Source: Thermincola carboxydiphila (lineage in GTDB: Bacteria; Bacillota; Thermincolia; Thermincolales; UBA2595). From it: a DNA stretch of 64,000 nt. Below are positions 18,696-27,592 of this stretch, piece after piece. The first letter of the stretch is position 1. Every line of letters begins with the position of its first letter. The translations under genes were made by a program, and so were the position numbers. The stretch is from positions 1 through 64,000 of the forward strand of contig JAENYP010000006.1 of the NCBI GenBank assembly GCA_016841725.1, written 5' to 3'. The notes beneath the pieces were generated by a model. It made no database searches, was not told the DNA's origin, and saw only the letters and a list, made by a program, of their open reading frames with translations.

Positions 18696-18922
18696 GATTT
18701 TTAATCATGGGACTCTCCTTCATGTTGAACACCAAAACCAGCAGTTGGTTTTGGCTTTGGTATTTATGGCGGCCGGGCTAATTTACACGCTCGCCAGGCT
18801 GCAGCCGCTGCTTCTGCCGCTTCGGCAGCAAGTTAAATCTGCTCCACTACCGGCAAAACTATTGAAATAAGTGCCTGCTGCTGTTATCATGATTATGGGT
18901 AAGATTTGCGGGGTGAATTCAT

Positions 18923-19246
18923 TTGGTACATAATCCAACTAAGATGTCAGAGTATAACAAAGTATTGTCAATAGGGGACCTGATTAAAATGGATGACTAT
19001 TGTGCCATTACATTCCCCAACACTCATAGTGCGCTGCAGGCCGAAAAAACACTTCAGGAGACCGGGAAAGTCCCTTTTGTGATTATGCCGGTGCCCAGAT
19101 TAATTTCTTCCAGCTGTGGTCTGGCTATCAAGATTCCTCCGGATAGTTTGCATGAGTCGGTGGAAATTATGAAGAATTCGGGTACTGCAATTGAAGGGGC
19201 TTACAGGATAGACAAAAACAGGAATACAGCGGACAGGTTAATCTAG
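18923..19246 (+). CDS. DUF3343 protein
   Basis: A 107-residue protein with the compact DUF3343 fold: YCAITFPNTHSALQAEKTL, then VPFVIMPVPRLISSSCGLAIK, where the SSSCGLA motif carries the conserved Cys, and a C-terminal helix. Family members are small cytoplasmic proteins common in anaerobes and often linked to selenium or sulfur handling; the Cys suggests a sulfur-carrier-like role, which is not proven. The TTG start at 18923 follows GGGGTGA by 7 nt. It is 228 nt downstream of AOR in the same direction. Confidence 0.85.
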   Translation: MVHNPTKMSEYNKVLSIGDLIKMDDYCAITFPNTHSALQAEKTLQETGKVPFVIMPVPRLISSSCGLAIKIPPDSLHESVEIMKNSGTAIEGAYRIDKNRNTADRLI

Positions 19247-19303
19247 CAAAAAACACAAGGCAAAAAGGATTTTATAACAGATGAAGGATAACAAATGAAT
19301 CTC

Positions 19304-19344
19304 AAGATTAAGAAGGTTAGGCTGGGCCTAACCTTCTTAATCTT
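19304..19344. terminator. Perfect 19-bp bidirectional terminator
   Basis: AAGATTAAGAAGGTTAGGC (19304-19322) and its exact complement (19326-19344) enclose a 3-nt loop, flanked by A and T tracts. It serves both the DUF3343 gene and the converging CBM gene, whose last codons lie inside the right arm. Confidence 0.92.
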
Positions 19345-19672
19345 TTATGACATAAGTCCAATTTTCTCCATTATTGTTGTCCCAGTTACTGGCGCTGTCC
19401 TTGAAACAGAAATTTAACTGATCGTCATTCATGTGCAGGACCGGTGATTCCCAACCCCTGTCCGACTTCTTTAGTGGGTGGTCATAGGTTGACTGCCAGC
19501 TGCGCCGGGTTCCAAAACCTGCCCTCATAAATACTTGGTCGGCACCCGACTTTGACAGTAACCCATCATAAATGATTTTAACATTTTTACCGTCGGAAGA
19601 TGTGGGATCAGCCTTGATATGTGACCAGGAAACGTAGTCGCCTTCACCGTTATGGGATTTTAGATATATCAC
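19337..19672 (-). CDS. Stand-alone CBM25-like starch-binding protein
   Basis: An approximately 111-residue single-domain protein without a signal peptide. Its core VKIIYDGLLSKSGADQVFMR, the GFGTRRSW segment, GWESPV, and the terminal LNFCFKDSASNWDNNNGENW match the CBM25/CBM53 beta-sandwich of amylases and starch synthases (aromatic and Asn residues of the last loop included). GTG at 19672 is preferred over an upstream ATG because GGAGGTGG sits 7 nt before it. The paralogue at 28638 lies inside the glucan block. It probably binds intracellular alpha-glucan, and no catalytic domain is attached. Confidence 0.8.
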   Translation of the reverse strand: MIYLKSHNGEGDYVSWSHIKADPTSSDGKNVKIIYDGLLSKSGADQVFMRAGFGTRRSWQSTYDHPLKKSDRGWESPVLHMNDDQLNFCFKDSASNWDNNNGENWTYVIKD

Positions 19673-19779
19673 ACTGCCACCTCCAATACAATTTTCAATC
19701 AATAGTGTTCCCATTGGAGGAATAGTTACACTTTGAAAAAAATGGGGCTAATCATTAGTTCAACCAATTTCGCCATTGC

Positions 19780-19808
19780 TTGTAATCATACCGCTAATCT
19801 GATATAAT
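19780..19808 (+). promoter_or_regulatory. Sigma-A-type promoter of gatCAB
   Basis: TTGTAA at 19780-19785 and TATAAT at 19803-19808 are separated by exactly 17 bp and face gatC, leaving a leader of about 80 nt. Confidence 0.7.
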
Positions 19809-19896
19809 AAAATATCGTGGAACCCTGATATATCAAGGTTTTAGGGCCGATGAACCTCATGCCGCCGGTCACTATTCTAACAAGGACGGTGAGACA

Positions 19897-20178
19897 ATGC
19901 TTACCAAGGAACAGGTTGAACATGTAGCTCTATTGGGCAGGCTTGAATTATCAGATGCAGAAAAAGAAACTTATGCGACTCAGTTGAGCGATATTCTGGA
20001 GTATTTTGAGGCTTTAAATAAAATTGATACAGAGAATATTCCGCCTACAGCCCACGTTCTTCCCATTAAAAATGTTTTCAGGGAGGACAAGGTGTCTGAG
20101 CACCTCGATAATGAAATGGCCCTGGCAAATGCGCCGGCAAAGGAAGGGAACAGTTTTAAAGTACCCCGGATTATATAG
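19897..20178 (+). CDS. gatC: Asp/Glu-tRNA amidotransferase subunit C
   Basis: The 93-residue small subunit that wraps around and stabilises GatA in the GatCAB amidotransferase. Family motifs [21 protein letters not shown] and [20 protein letters not shown] are clear, as is the C-terminal NSFKVPRII. The start follows AAGGACGGTGAG. It is the first gene of the gatC-gatA-gatB operon and has a near-consensus promoter upstream. GatCAB converts mischarged Glu-tRNA(Gln), and in many Firmicutes Asp-tRNA(Asn), to the correct aminoacyl-tRNA. Confidence 0.97.
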   Translation: MLTKEQVEHVALLGRLELSDAEKETYATQLSDILEYFEALNKIDTENIPPTAHVLPIKNVFREDKVSEHLDNEMALANAPAKEGNSFKVPRII

Positions 20179-20201
20179 ATGTATGGCAGGAGGGATACAA
20201 G

Positions 20202-21659
20202 TTGCAGTTCAATGCATTAACCGCACATGAACTTCATGATAGACTGGCGAAAAAAGAGATAAGTTCTGTAGAAATTACAGAAGCTGTTTTTAAGAGGATT
20301 GATGAAGTCGAAGAAAAGGTAAGGTCTTTGGTAACCCAGACCAGAGACAAAGCCCTGCAAAAAGCCGCGGAAGTTGATATGAAAATTGCCCGTGGTGAGA
20401 AAATCGGCCCATTGGAAGGAATTCCGGTGCTAATCAAAGATAACATGTGTACAGAAGGTATTTTAACCACATGTTCCTCAAAAATGCTCCATAATTTTGT
20501 GCCTCCATATAATGCGACCGTTGTCGAAAAATTAAAGCAGGCCGGTGCGGTCATAATCGGAAAGGCTAATATGGATGAGTTTGCCATGGGTTCCTCTACC
20601 GAGAACTCAAGGTTTTTTGCCACCCGCAACCCGTGGGATAAGGAGCGGGTGCCTGGCGGCTCCAGCGGCGGCAGCGCTGCAGCTGTTGCTGCAGATGAGA
20701 CCATCTATTCCCTGGGCTCAGATACCGGAGGTTCTATCAGGCAGCCGGCATCCTTCTGTGGGGTGGTGGGGCTTAAGCCTACCTATGGCGCTGTTTCACG
20801 GTATGGATTGATAGCTTATGCTTCGTCCCTGGATCAGATTGGGCCTTTTGCCAAGGATGTCAGGGATTGTACCCGGGTATTCGGTACAATTGCCGGACAT
20901 GACCCCAAGGATTCCACTTCAGCGGAATTTGCCGTACCTGATTATACCTCATTCCTTACCGGTGATGTCAAGGGTTTGCGAGTAGGCATCCCCAGGGAAT
21001 ACTTTGTTGAAGGCACAGACTCCGGGGTTAAGGAACTGATAAACAATGCCATAAAAAAATTCGAAGAACTCGGGGCTATTTGTGAGGAGACCTCACTGCC
21101 GCACACCGAATATGCGCTGCCGGTATATTACATCATAGCTCCGGCTGAGGCCAGTTCAAACCTGGCCAGGTATGACGGGGTGAAGTATGGTTACCGGGAT
21201 GAGTCAGCTGAAGATATGGTGACCATGTATATGCGGACCAGAAGTGAGGGGTTTGGAACCGAGGTCAAGCGAAGGATTATGCTTGGTACATATGCTCTCA
21301 GTTCGGGTTATTATGATGCTTATTACCTCAAGGCACTGAAAGTAAGGACCCTTATTAAACAGGACTTTGACAGGGCCTTCGAAAACTTTGATATCCTGAT
21401 TTCACCCACAGCCCCGACACCGGCATTTAAATTCGGTGAAAAGTCGGATGACCCGATGCAGATGTACTTGTCTGACGTATTCACAATTTCGGTGAACCTG
21501 GCCGGTATTCCCGGGCTTACAATTCCATGCGGCTTTGTGGACGGGCTTCCTGTGGGGCTGCAGCTTATGGGCAGACCTTTCGGTGAAGGCACATTATTCA
21601 GGGCAGCTTATGCCTTTGAGCAGAACACCGAATTTCATTTAAGCAGACCTAAACTCTAA
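20202..21659 (+). CDS. gatA: Asp/Glu-tRNA amidotransferase subunit A
   Basis: The 485-residue amidase-signature subunit that releases ammonia from glutamine. The catalytic Ser-cisSer-Lys triad is recognisable: Lys in [10 protein letters not shown] (about residue 79), and both Ser residues in the [14 protein letters not shown] stretch and its following [16 protein letters not shown]. The TTG start follows GGAGG by 8 nt. It lies 23 nt after gatC and 31 nt before gatB, so the three subunits are made from one mRNA. Confidence 0.98.
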   Translation: MQFNALTAHELHDRLAKKEISSVEITEAVFKRIDEVEEKVRSLVTQTRDKALQKAAEVDMKIARGEKIGPLEGIPVLIKDNMCTEGILTTCSSKMLHNFVPPYNATVVEKLKQAGAVIIGKANMDEFAMGSSTENSRFFATRNPWDKERVPGGSSGGSAAAVAADETIYSLGSDTGGSIRQPASFCGVVGLKPTYGAVSRYGLIAYASSLDQIGPFAKDVRDCTRVFGTIAGHDPKDSTSAEFAVPDYTSFLTGDVKGLRVGIPREYFVEGTDSGVKELINNAIKKFEELGAICEETSLPHTEYALPVYYIIAPAEASSNLARYDGVKYGYRDESAEDMVTMYMRTRSEGFGTEVKRRIMLGTYALSSGYYDAYYLKALKVRTLIKQDFDRAFENFDILISPTAPTPAFKFGEKSDDPMQMYLSDVFTISVNLAGIPGLTIPCGFVDGLPVGLQLMGRPFGEGTLFRAAYAFEQNTEFHLSRPKL

Positions 21660-21690
21660 AAAAACTTAACCTTTAAAGAGGTGAAATTAT

Positions 21691-23142
21691 ATGGCGATAC
21701 AGTATGAGATAGTTATCGGCCTGGAGGTTCATTCTGAACTTAAGACAGCTTCGAAGATTTTCTGTTGTTCTTCAACTGAATTCGGAGGGGACCCTAACAC
21801 ACATATCTGTCCTGTCTGTCTGGGGCTGCCGGGTGTTTTGCCGGTGACCAATAAAAAGGTTGTTGAATTTGGCATCAAGGCAGGGCTGGCCTTGAATTGC
21901 ACGATAGCTGAGTTCAGCAAATTTGACAGGAAAAACTATTACTACCCTGACCTGCCTAAGAACTATCAGATTTCCCAGTATGACCTGCCCATAGCAGAAC
22001 ACGGGTATCTTGATATTACTGTTGACGGGCAGCAGAAGAGAATCGGCATTACCAGGGTCCATATGGAAGAGGATGCCGGCAAGCTTGTTCATGAGGGTGA
22101 AACAATGGCCACATCCCGTTATTCACTGGTGGACTATAACAGGACAGGTGTCCCTCTTGTAGAGATTGTTTCTGAGCCTGAAATCAGTTCCCCGGAGGAA
22201 GCCAGGCTCTATCTGGAGAAGATGAAGGCAATCCTGCAGTATACCGATGTTTCTGACTGCAAGATGGAAGAAGGGTCCCTGAGGTGTGATGCCAACATTT
22301 CGGTCAGGCCGGTTGGACAAAAAGAGTTTGGGACAAGGACTGAACTGAAGAACATGAATTCCTTCCGTGCCCTCCAGAAGGCCCTGGAGTACGAAGCTGA
22401 ACGGCAGATTGAAGTACTTGAGGACGGGGGCAGGGTAATCCAGGAAACCAGGACCTGGGACGAGGCCAGGGGAATTACTCTCTCAATGCGCAGTAAGGAA
22501 GAAGCCCATGACTACCGGTATTTTCCCGATCCTGACCTTGTACCTATGGTAATTTCCCAACAATGGATCGAAGAAATCAGGCAGACACTTCCGGAACTGC
22601 CGGATGCCCGCAAAGAGAGATATGTCACGGATTATGCCCTTCCCGTGTATGATGCTGAAGTGATTACGGGCTCCAAAGAACTGTCCGACTACTTTGACGA
22701 GGGACTTAAACATACCGCGAATGCCAAGGCCCTGAGCAACTGGGTCATGGGTGAATTACTGAAATATATCAATACTTCCGGACTAAGTGTAGCCGGTGTT
22801 GATTTTCCCATACCTCCTGCGAACCTTGCTGAGCTGGTTGAACTTATTGACAGGGGTGATATCAGCGGAAAGATAGCCAAGGATGTATTTGCAGATATGC
22901 AGGAAAAGGGTGAACGGCCTTCGGTGATAATTGAGGCCAGGGGCTTGAAGCAGATTAGTGATGAAGGTGCAATTGCGGCTGTTGTAAATGAGGTTATTGC
23001 CAAGAACCCGCAGTCGGTAGAGGATTTCAGAAACGGAAAAGACAAGGCCATTGGTTTCCTGGTAGGGCAGGTGATGAAGGCTACCAAAGGCCAGGCAAAT
23101 CCGGGTGTGGTTAATCAACTGCTTAGGGATAAAATGAAGTAA
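21691..23142 (+). CDS. gatB: Asp/Glu-tRNA amidotransferase subunit B
   Basis: The 483-residue subunit that binds tRNA, phosphorylates the misacylated amino acid and accepts ammonia from GatA. Signatures include [27 protein letters not shown] (zinc Cys pair), [21 protein letters not shown] and [16 protein letters not shown]. The C-terminal GatB/YqeY tail domain ends [20 protein letters not shown] precedes the ATG. A terminator follows at 23189-23214, closing the gatCAB operon. Confidence 0.98.
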   Translation: MAIQYEIVIGLEVHSELKTASKIFCCSSTEFGGDPNTHICPVCLGLPGVLPVTNKKVVEFGIKAGLALNCTIAEFSKFDRKNYYYPDLPKNYQISQYDLPIAEHGYLDITVDGQQKRIGITRVHMEEDAGKLVHEGETMATSRYSLVDYNRTGVPLVEIVSEPEISSPEEARLYLEKMKAILQYTDVSDCKMEEGSLRCDANISVRPVGQKEFGTRTELKNMNSFRALQKALEYEAERQIEVLEDGGRVIQETRTWDEARGITLSMRSKEEAHDYRYFPDPDLVPMVISQQWIEEIRQTLPELPDARKERYVTDYALPVYDAEVITGSKELSDYFDEGLKHTANAKALSNWVMGELLKYINTSGLSVAGVDFPIPPANLAELVELIDRGDISGKIAKDVFADMQEKGERPSVIIEARGLKQISDEGAIAAVVNEVIAKNPQSVEDFRNGKDKAIGFLVGQVMKATKGQANPGVVNQLLRDKMK

Positions 23143-23314
23143 AAGGGTGGCTTGTGATGTTCTCCCCTTTTTTGCTGAACTGGAAAAAGGAGCATTCACA
23201 CTGCTCTTTTTTTTCTTTGCAAAAAAAGTCACATTGATGACAGAAAGATGCACTGGAATAATTTTTGGTGGCCGGACAGCGGTCAATGCCAAACCTGATA
23301 AAAATACCCCGCAT
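23123..23314 (-). CDS. Small Cys-rich protein antisense to the gatB 3' end
   Basis: A 63-residue frame with six Cys: C13, then CHQCDFFC (25-32) and CEC (39-41). Supporting signals on the minus strand are TATAAT at 23351-23356 and AAGGAGG about 11 nt before the ATG. Against it, the coding region crosses the gatB terminator, and its 3' end overlaps the last gatB codons. If real, the Cys spacing suggests a metal-binding peptide. No family was recognised. Confidence 0.42.
   Translation of the reverse strand: MRGIFIRFGIDRCPATKNYSSASFCHQCDFFCKEKKEQCECSFFQFSKKGENITSHPFTSFYP
23189..23214 (+). terminator. Terminator of the gatCAB operon
   Basis: GAGCA/TGCTC with a 7-nt loop is followed by eight or more T residues. 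Confidence 0.85.
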
Positions 23315-23390
23315 TTATAACCATACCTCCTTAAACCTTTTGGTAACATTATTATACAGTTAAAAGAATTTTATGCCCTGTCTTTCGCCG

Positions 23391-23417
23391 CCGCCTGAGG
23401 GCGGTTTTGCTTTTTTC
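23391..23417 (+). terminator. Intrinsic terminator
   Basis: CCGCC/GGCGG with loop TGAG is followed by TTTTGCTTTTTT. It lies between gatB and the Nal1-like gene. Confidence 0.75.
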
Positions 23418-23497
23418 TCCCTTCTGAATTCCCCAATAAACCTGTTCTGCATATAATGTATTGAATTTCAGGTTAGGAGTAGAGAGGAGGAAATCGT

Positions 23498-24517
23498 GTG
23501 GAAAAGATTCGTTCCGCTCTTGTCAAGCATCGGAACAAGCTGCTGGCAATGAAAAACGTGGTAGGAGTGGGAGTCGGATATAAGGAAACTGTTCGCGCCT
23601 CAACAGGGGTGCCTAAGCAGGGTATTGTAGTCCTGGTAAGGCATAAACTTCCCGAAAATGAGCTTGAGGCTCAGCACATTATACCCAAGGACCTTGATGG
23701 GATTGTTACAGATGTAATTGAGGTTGGGGATATCCGTCTCCTGGGCGCTGTTGATCGCACCAAAAGAGGCGGTCCGGCCCAGCCGGGAATGAGCATCGGC
23801 CATTATAAAATTACTGCCGGCACTTTTGGCGCTGTTGTTAAAGACCGGAAAACAGGAGAACTGCTGATACTTTCAAATAACCATGTTTTGGCCAATTCAA
23901 GCAACGGCAGGGATAACCGGGCCAAGGTCGGGGACCCGATACTTCTGCCCGGGCCTCATGACGGAGGGCTTTTAGAGAAAGATTTGATTGGCAGGCTGCA
24001 CCGGTTTCAGCCGGTTGATAAGGCGCTTAACCAATCATCCTGCCCTAAGGCTGCGGCTGCTGAATTCTGGGCAAATGTGGCTTGCCGGTTTATGGCGCCG
24101 CATTATGTGGTCAGGTTTTTACGGGAATCAAGCGCCGGGAATACTGTAGATGCAGCATTAGCCAAGCCGGAAAACCCGAAAAAGCTTAATCCTGAGATCC
24201 TGGAAGTTGGTAAGATAACCGGTGTGGCAGAAGCTGAACCCGGCATGACTATCATAAAGAGCGGCCGGACAACAGGAGTAACCAAAGGGACTGTGAAGGT
24301 TGTCAATGCAACTGTTTCAGTTGAAATGGGAGATGGCACAGAAGCGGAGTTTCACGACCAGATACTTGCCAGTGAGATGTCACAGGGAGGAGACAGCGGC
24401 GCTCTTGGGGTCAATGAACGGCGACAGGCTGTTGGACTGTTGTTCGCCGGATCAGATAAAGTGACAGTATTTAACAAGATACAAAATGTGATGGATAAAC
24501 TGGATATAACTTTTTAA
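23498..24517 (+). CDS. Nal1-like trypsin-fold serine peptidase
   Basis: A 339-residue protein of the chymotrypsin fold resembling plant NARROW LEAF1 and its bacterial relatives. The N-terminal region (MKNVVGVGVGYKE) is the recurrent cap. The catalytic His lies in LSNNHVLAN (about residue 129), the Asp in NTVDAALAKP (about 216), and the Ser in SQGGDSGALG (about 302), preceded by the family's IKSGRTTGVTKG loop. No signal peptide is seen, so it likely acts in the cytoplasm. Start is GTG 23498 with GAGGAGG 6 nt upstream. It is a single gene bounded by terminators. Confidence 0.85.
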   Translation: MEKIRSALVKHRNKLLAMKNVVGVGVGYKETVRASTGVPKQGIVVLVRHKLPENELEAQHIIPKDLDGIVTDVIEVGDIRLLGAVDRTKRGGPAQPGMSIGHYKITAGTFGAVVKDRKTGELLILSNNHVLANSSNGRDNRAKVGDPILLPGPHDGGLLEKDLIGRLHRFQPVDKALNQSSCPKAAAAEFWANVACRFMAPHYVVRFLRESSAGNTVDAALAKPENPKKLNPEILEVGKITGVAEAEPGMTIIKSGRTTGVTKGTVKVVNATVSVEMGDGTEAEFHDQILASEMSQGGDSGALGVNERRQAVGLLFAGSDKVTVFNKIQNVMDKLDITF

Positions 24518-24530
24518 GGAATTGTATATA

Positions 24531-24561
24531 TTGGTCTCTGGCAAAAGGGGCCAATTTTTTT
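24531..24561 (+). terminator. Intrinsic terminator
   Basis: TTGGTC/GGCCAA (one G-U) is followed by seven T residues, just after the Nal1-like gene. Confidence 0.75.
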
Positions 24562-24728
24562 ATTTAAAAGAGTGACTCGGCATAAAATGCTGATGCAGTA
24601 GATTTATATCTTCTCAATTAATGTCTTTCATGGTAAAATATTAACAAATGGCTCTCTGGAAAAAGGACCAATACATAAAATTAACGGCTGTTAAGCTAAT
24701 CAGACAGCCGAAGAAGAGGTGGATACAT

Positions 24729-25862
24729 GTGGCGGAGCAGAATATCAGGATAGTTGACACGACACTGCGCGATGGAGAACAAACTGCCGGAGTGGTATTT
24801 GCAAACAAGGAGAAAATAAGAATAGCTAGGTTTCTGGACGAAATCGGGGTTCACCAGATTGAAGCCGGAGTACCTGTAATGGGCGGGGATGAAAAAAAGG
24901 TTATTACAGATATCGCAAAACTCGGACTTAAGGCAAGCATTATGGGCTGGAACAGGGCAGTCATCTCAGATATTGAGCAGAGTATAGACTGTGGTGTGGA
25001 TGCAGTGGCAATATCAATTTCTACCTCAGACATACATATCCAGCATAAACTTCAGACAACCCGGGAGCGGGTTCTGGAAAATATGATCCGGGCAGCGGAG
25101 TTTGCTAAAAAAGCAGGGCTGTATATTTCGGTTAACGCTGAAGATGCTTCCCGGACCGACATGGATTTCCTGATCCGTTTTGCCGCCGAAGCCAAAAAGG
25201 CCGGAGCGGATAGGCTGCGCTATTGTGATACAATCGGGATTCTTGACCCTTTTACCACATATGACCGTGTTAAGACCCTGATAGAAAGTACGGGACTGGA
25301 AATAGAAATGCATACCCACAATGATTTTGGCATGGCAACTGCCAATACTCTGGCCGGGATAAAGGCAGGGGCCACACATGCCGGAGTTACGGTAATCGGC
25401 CTGGGTGAGCGGGCCGGTAATGCCGCACTGGAAGAAGTGGTCATGGCCTTAAAGCACATAGGTGGAATTGACCTGGGCTTCAAGACCGAGATGTTCCGGA
25501 CAGCAGCCGAATATGTCTCACTGGCTTCAGGACGGGAACTTCCTGCCTGGAAGGCCATAGTAGGTTCAAACATGTTTGCTCATGAATCAGGGATACATGC
25601 AGATGGGGCCATCAAAAACCCCTTGACTTACGAGGTGTTTACACCAGAGGAAGTAGGTCTGGAAAGACAGATTATAATTGGAAAGCATTCCGGCACTAAA
25701 GCATTGATATTCAAATTCGCTGAGTATGGGATCCATCTTACCGGTGAAGAGGCCAATGCGCTGCTGCGGAAGGTTCGCTCTACTGCAGTTGACCTTAAAA
25801 GGTCGTTGTTTGATAAGGAGCTGATATATATCTATGAGGATGTATATGGTTCCCAGGCATAA
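24729..25862 (+). CDS. Homocitrate synthase / Re-citrate synthase-like acyl-CoA aldolase
   Basis: A 377-residue DRE-TIM metallolyase of the NifV/LeuA group, condensing acetyl-CoA with a 2-oxo acid. The signature DTTLRDGEQTAG opens the barrel. Metal-binding HTHND is in MHTHNDFGMATANTL, and the Gly-rich GLGERAGNAALEEVV and HESGIHADGAIKNPLTYE lid are typical of NifV. It lacks the LeuA regulatory domain. GTG at 24729, 6 nt after AGAGGTGG, gives MAEQNIRIVDTTLRDG; the upstream extension lacks conservation and a ribosome site. No nif genes are nearby. The next gene is icd, so a Re-type citrate synthase role is a real alternative. Confidence 0.88.
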   Translation: MAEQNIRIVDTTLRDGEQTAGVVFANKEKIRIARFLDEIGVHQIEAGVPVMGGDEKKVITDIAKLGLKASIMGWNRAVISDIEQSIDCGVDAVAISISTSDIHIQHKLQTTRERVLENMIRAAEFAKKAGLYISVNAEDASRTDMDFLIRFAAEAKKAGADRLRYCDTIGILDPFTTYDRVKTLIESTGLEIEMHTHNDFGMATANTLAGIKAGATHAGVTVIGLGERAGNAALEEVVMALKHIGGIDLGFKTEMFRTAAEYVSLASGRELPAWKAIVGSNMFAHESGIHADGAIKNPLTYEVFTPEEVGLERQIIIGKHSGTKALIFKFAEYGIHLTGEEANALLRKVRSTAVDLKRSLFDKELIYIYEDVYGSQA

Positions 25863-25892
25863 AGATGTCTCTTTTGAGGCATCTTCTTTTTT
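25862..25892 (+). terminator. Intrinsic terminator
   Basis: AAGATG-CTC/GAG-CATCTT encloses TTTT and is followed by CTTTTTT. It separates the NifV-like gene from icd, so the two are likely transcribed separately. Confidence 0.85.
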
Positions 25893-25975
25893 AGTGGAAA
25901 AAATCCTCAATATAGGGTAAAATGTTTAAAGGGTAAAAAACCCGTTTGCAGACAAAGATGAAGAGGTGAGTGGTT

Positions 25976-27271
25976 GTGGCATTATTCAGGAATTATGACC
26001 TTCCAAAAGAAGGAGAAAAAATTACTTTTCAGAATAGTTGTTTAACCGTTCCTGACCATCCCATCATTCCATTTATTGAAGGGGACGGGACAGGTCCGGA
26101 TATCTGGGCTGCGGCATCAAGGGTGCTCGATGCTGCAGTGGACAAGGCATATGGAGGCAAAAAGAAAATTGCTTGGTTTGAGGTTCTTGCCGGGGAAAAG
26201 GCGTTTCACAAAACGGGTGAATGGCTGCCCGAGGATACCCTGACAGCAATCAGGGAGTATATCGTTGCTATTAAAGGCCCGCTGACGACCCCGGTCGGGG
26301 GCGGCATCCGTTCTCTGAACGTTGCCTTGAGGCAGGGACTCGACCTATATGTATGCCTGAGGCCGGTAAGATACTATGACGGAGTTCCATCACCGGTGAA
26401 AAATCCGGAGTTTGTGGATATGGTTATCTTCCGTGAAAATGCAGAAGATATTTATGCCGGTGTTGAATGGGCTGAAGGTAGTGATGAAGTCAAGAAGGTA
26501 ATTCGTTTTCTTACGGAAGAAATGGGAGTGAAAAAAATCCGGTTCCCGGAAACCTCAGGGATCGGCATTAAGCCTGTGTCTAAGGAAGGGACAGCCCGTC
26601 TGGTGAGGGCCGCTCTTGAATATGCCATAAAATACAATCAAAAGAGCGTGACTCTGGTTCACAAGGGCAATATTATGAAGTTTACCGAAGGGGCATTTAA
26701 GAACTGGGGCTATGAGGTTGCGGAAAAAGAGTTTAGTGACCGGGTATTTACCTGGACCCAATATGACAGAATCAGAGCTGAACAGGGTAAAGAAGCTGCC
26801 GACAGGGCTCAGAACGAAGCTGAAAATGCCGGAAAGGTCATTGTCAAGGATGTCATTGCAGATGCCTTCCTGCAGCAGATATTGACAAGGCCTGCCGAAT
26901 ATGATGTTATTGCCACATTGAACCTTAATGGCGACTATATTTCCGATGCCCTGGCAGCCCAGGTGGGAGGCATCGGTATTGCCCCGGGGGCAAATATAAA
27001 TTACATGACAGGCCATGCCGTATTTGAAGCAACTCACGGCACAGCTCCCAAATATACCGGCCTCGACAAGGTCAATCCGGGTTCTCTGCTGCTTTCCGGG
27101 GTTCTGATGCTGGAATACCTGGGATGGCAGGTAGCTGCTGACCTCATTTACAGGTCGGTGGAAAAGACTATTGAAAGTAAGGTTGTTACCTATGACTTCG
27201 CCAGGCTGATGGATGGGGCAACTGAAGTAAAGTGTTCCGAATTCGGTGATGAGCTGATAAAGAATCTGTAA
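25976..27271 (+). CDS. icd: Isocitrate dehydrogenase (NADP-type)
   Basis: A 431-residue enzyme of the oxidative TCA branch making 2-oxoglutarate from isocitrate. The substrate loop is [20 protein letters not shown], with the Ser that is phosphorylated in E. coli. Other landmarks are the Arg cluster [19 protein letters not shown], the catalytic Lys/Tyr region [20 protein letters not shown], and Asp residues in [18 protein letters not shown]. The cofactor loop [17 protein letters not shown] is of the NADP type. GTG 25976 follows GAGGTGA by about 6 nt and is preferred over the in-frame GTG at 25970. The neighbouring NifV-like gene may supply citrate. Confidence 0.96.
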   Translation: MALFRNYDLPKEGEKITFQNSCLTVPDHPIIPFIEGDGTGPDIWAAASRVLDAAVDKAYGGKKKIAWFEVLAGEKAFHKTGEWLPEDTLTAIREYIVAIKGPLTTPVGGGIRSLNVALRQGLDLYVCLRPVRYYDGVPSPVKNPEFVDMVIFRENAEDIYAGVEWAEGSDEVKKVIRFLTEEMGVKKIRFPETSGIGIKPVSKEGTARLVRAALEYAIKYNQKSVTLVHKGNIMKFTEGAFKNWGYEVAEKEFSDRVFTWTQYDRIRAEQGKEAADRAQNEAENAGKVIVKDVIADAFLQQILTRPAEYDVIATLNLNGDYISDALAAQVGGIGIAPGANINYMTGHAVFEATHGTAPKYTGLDKVNPGSLLLSGVLMLEYLGWQVAADLIYRSVEKTIESKVVTYDFARLMDGATEVKCSEFGDELIKNL

Positions 27272-27360
27272 TTTTATCAGAAATGCAATAAAAATACTAA
27301 TGTTAACATTAAAATTTGACGATATATAATTTGACGAATATATTTAATAGAAATAATTTT

Positions 27361-27453
27361 AAAACCGACAAGGCAAACCCTTCGAAAGGCGGGGACGCAA
27401 AGCCACGGGTCCTATAAAGGAATGTTTGTTCAAGGACAGCCGGGTTACCGAAG
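27361..27453 (+). promoter_or_regulatory. c-di-GMP-I riboswitch aptamer (GEMM-I)
   Basis: The conserved core is evident: AGGCAAACC, a GAAA-containing P2 hairpin, GGGGACGCAAAGCC, a P3 arm (GGGTCC...GGACAG), and the closing GCCGGGTTACCGAAG. P1 pairs ACCG (about 27364) with CGGT (about 27440). It lies 140 nt upstream of the lipoprotein gene and is followed by a terminator. The P1 3' strand (GGTTT) can alternatively pair with AAACC at the foot of the terminator. Ligand binding would therefore favour termination (an OFF switch); this direction is an inference from the pairing. Confidence 0.93.
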
Positions 27454-27472
27454 TTTAACGGTTTACTACCAA

Positions 27473-27522
27473 ACCAGTCTTTCTTCGGTCTTTTTCCGAG
27501 AAGACTGGTCTCCTTATTTTTG
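27473..27522 (+). terminator. Riboswitch-controlled terminator
   Basis: ACCAGTCTT..CTTCGG pairs with CCGAGAAGACTGGT (to 27509) and is followed by a T-rich run. It is the expression platform of the c-di-GMP-I riboswitch. Confidence 0.85.
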
Positions 27523-27592
27523 GGACAAGTTTTTGCCAAAAACCCTGAAGGGCTGCCGGAGAAATTAAAAGATTAAGGGAGGGCACTTTTTA

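Noticed and set aside
18707-18870. Short hydrophobic frame after AOR (LVLALVFMAAGLIYTLARL)
   Set aside because: No start codon with a ribosome site in that frame; kept out, though a tiny membrane peptide cannot be excluded.
19810-19896. A T-box-like GTGGAACC in the gatC leader
   Set aside because: The T-box consensus (GGGTGGnACCGCG) and the specifier and terminator helices are absent.
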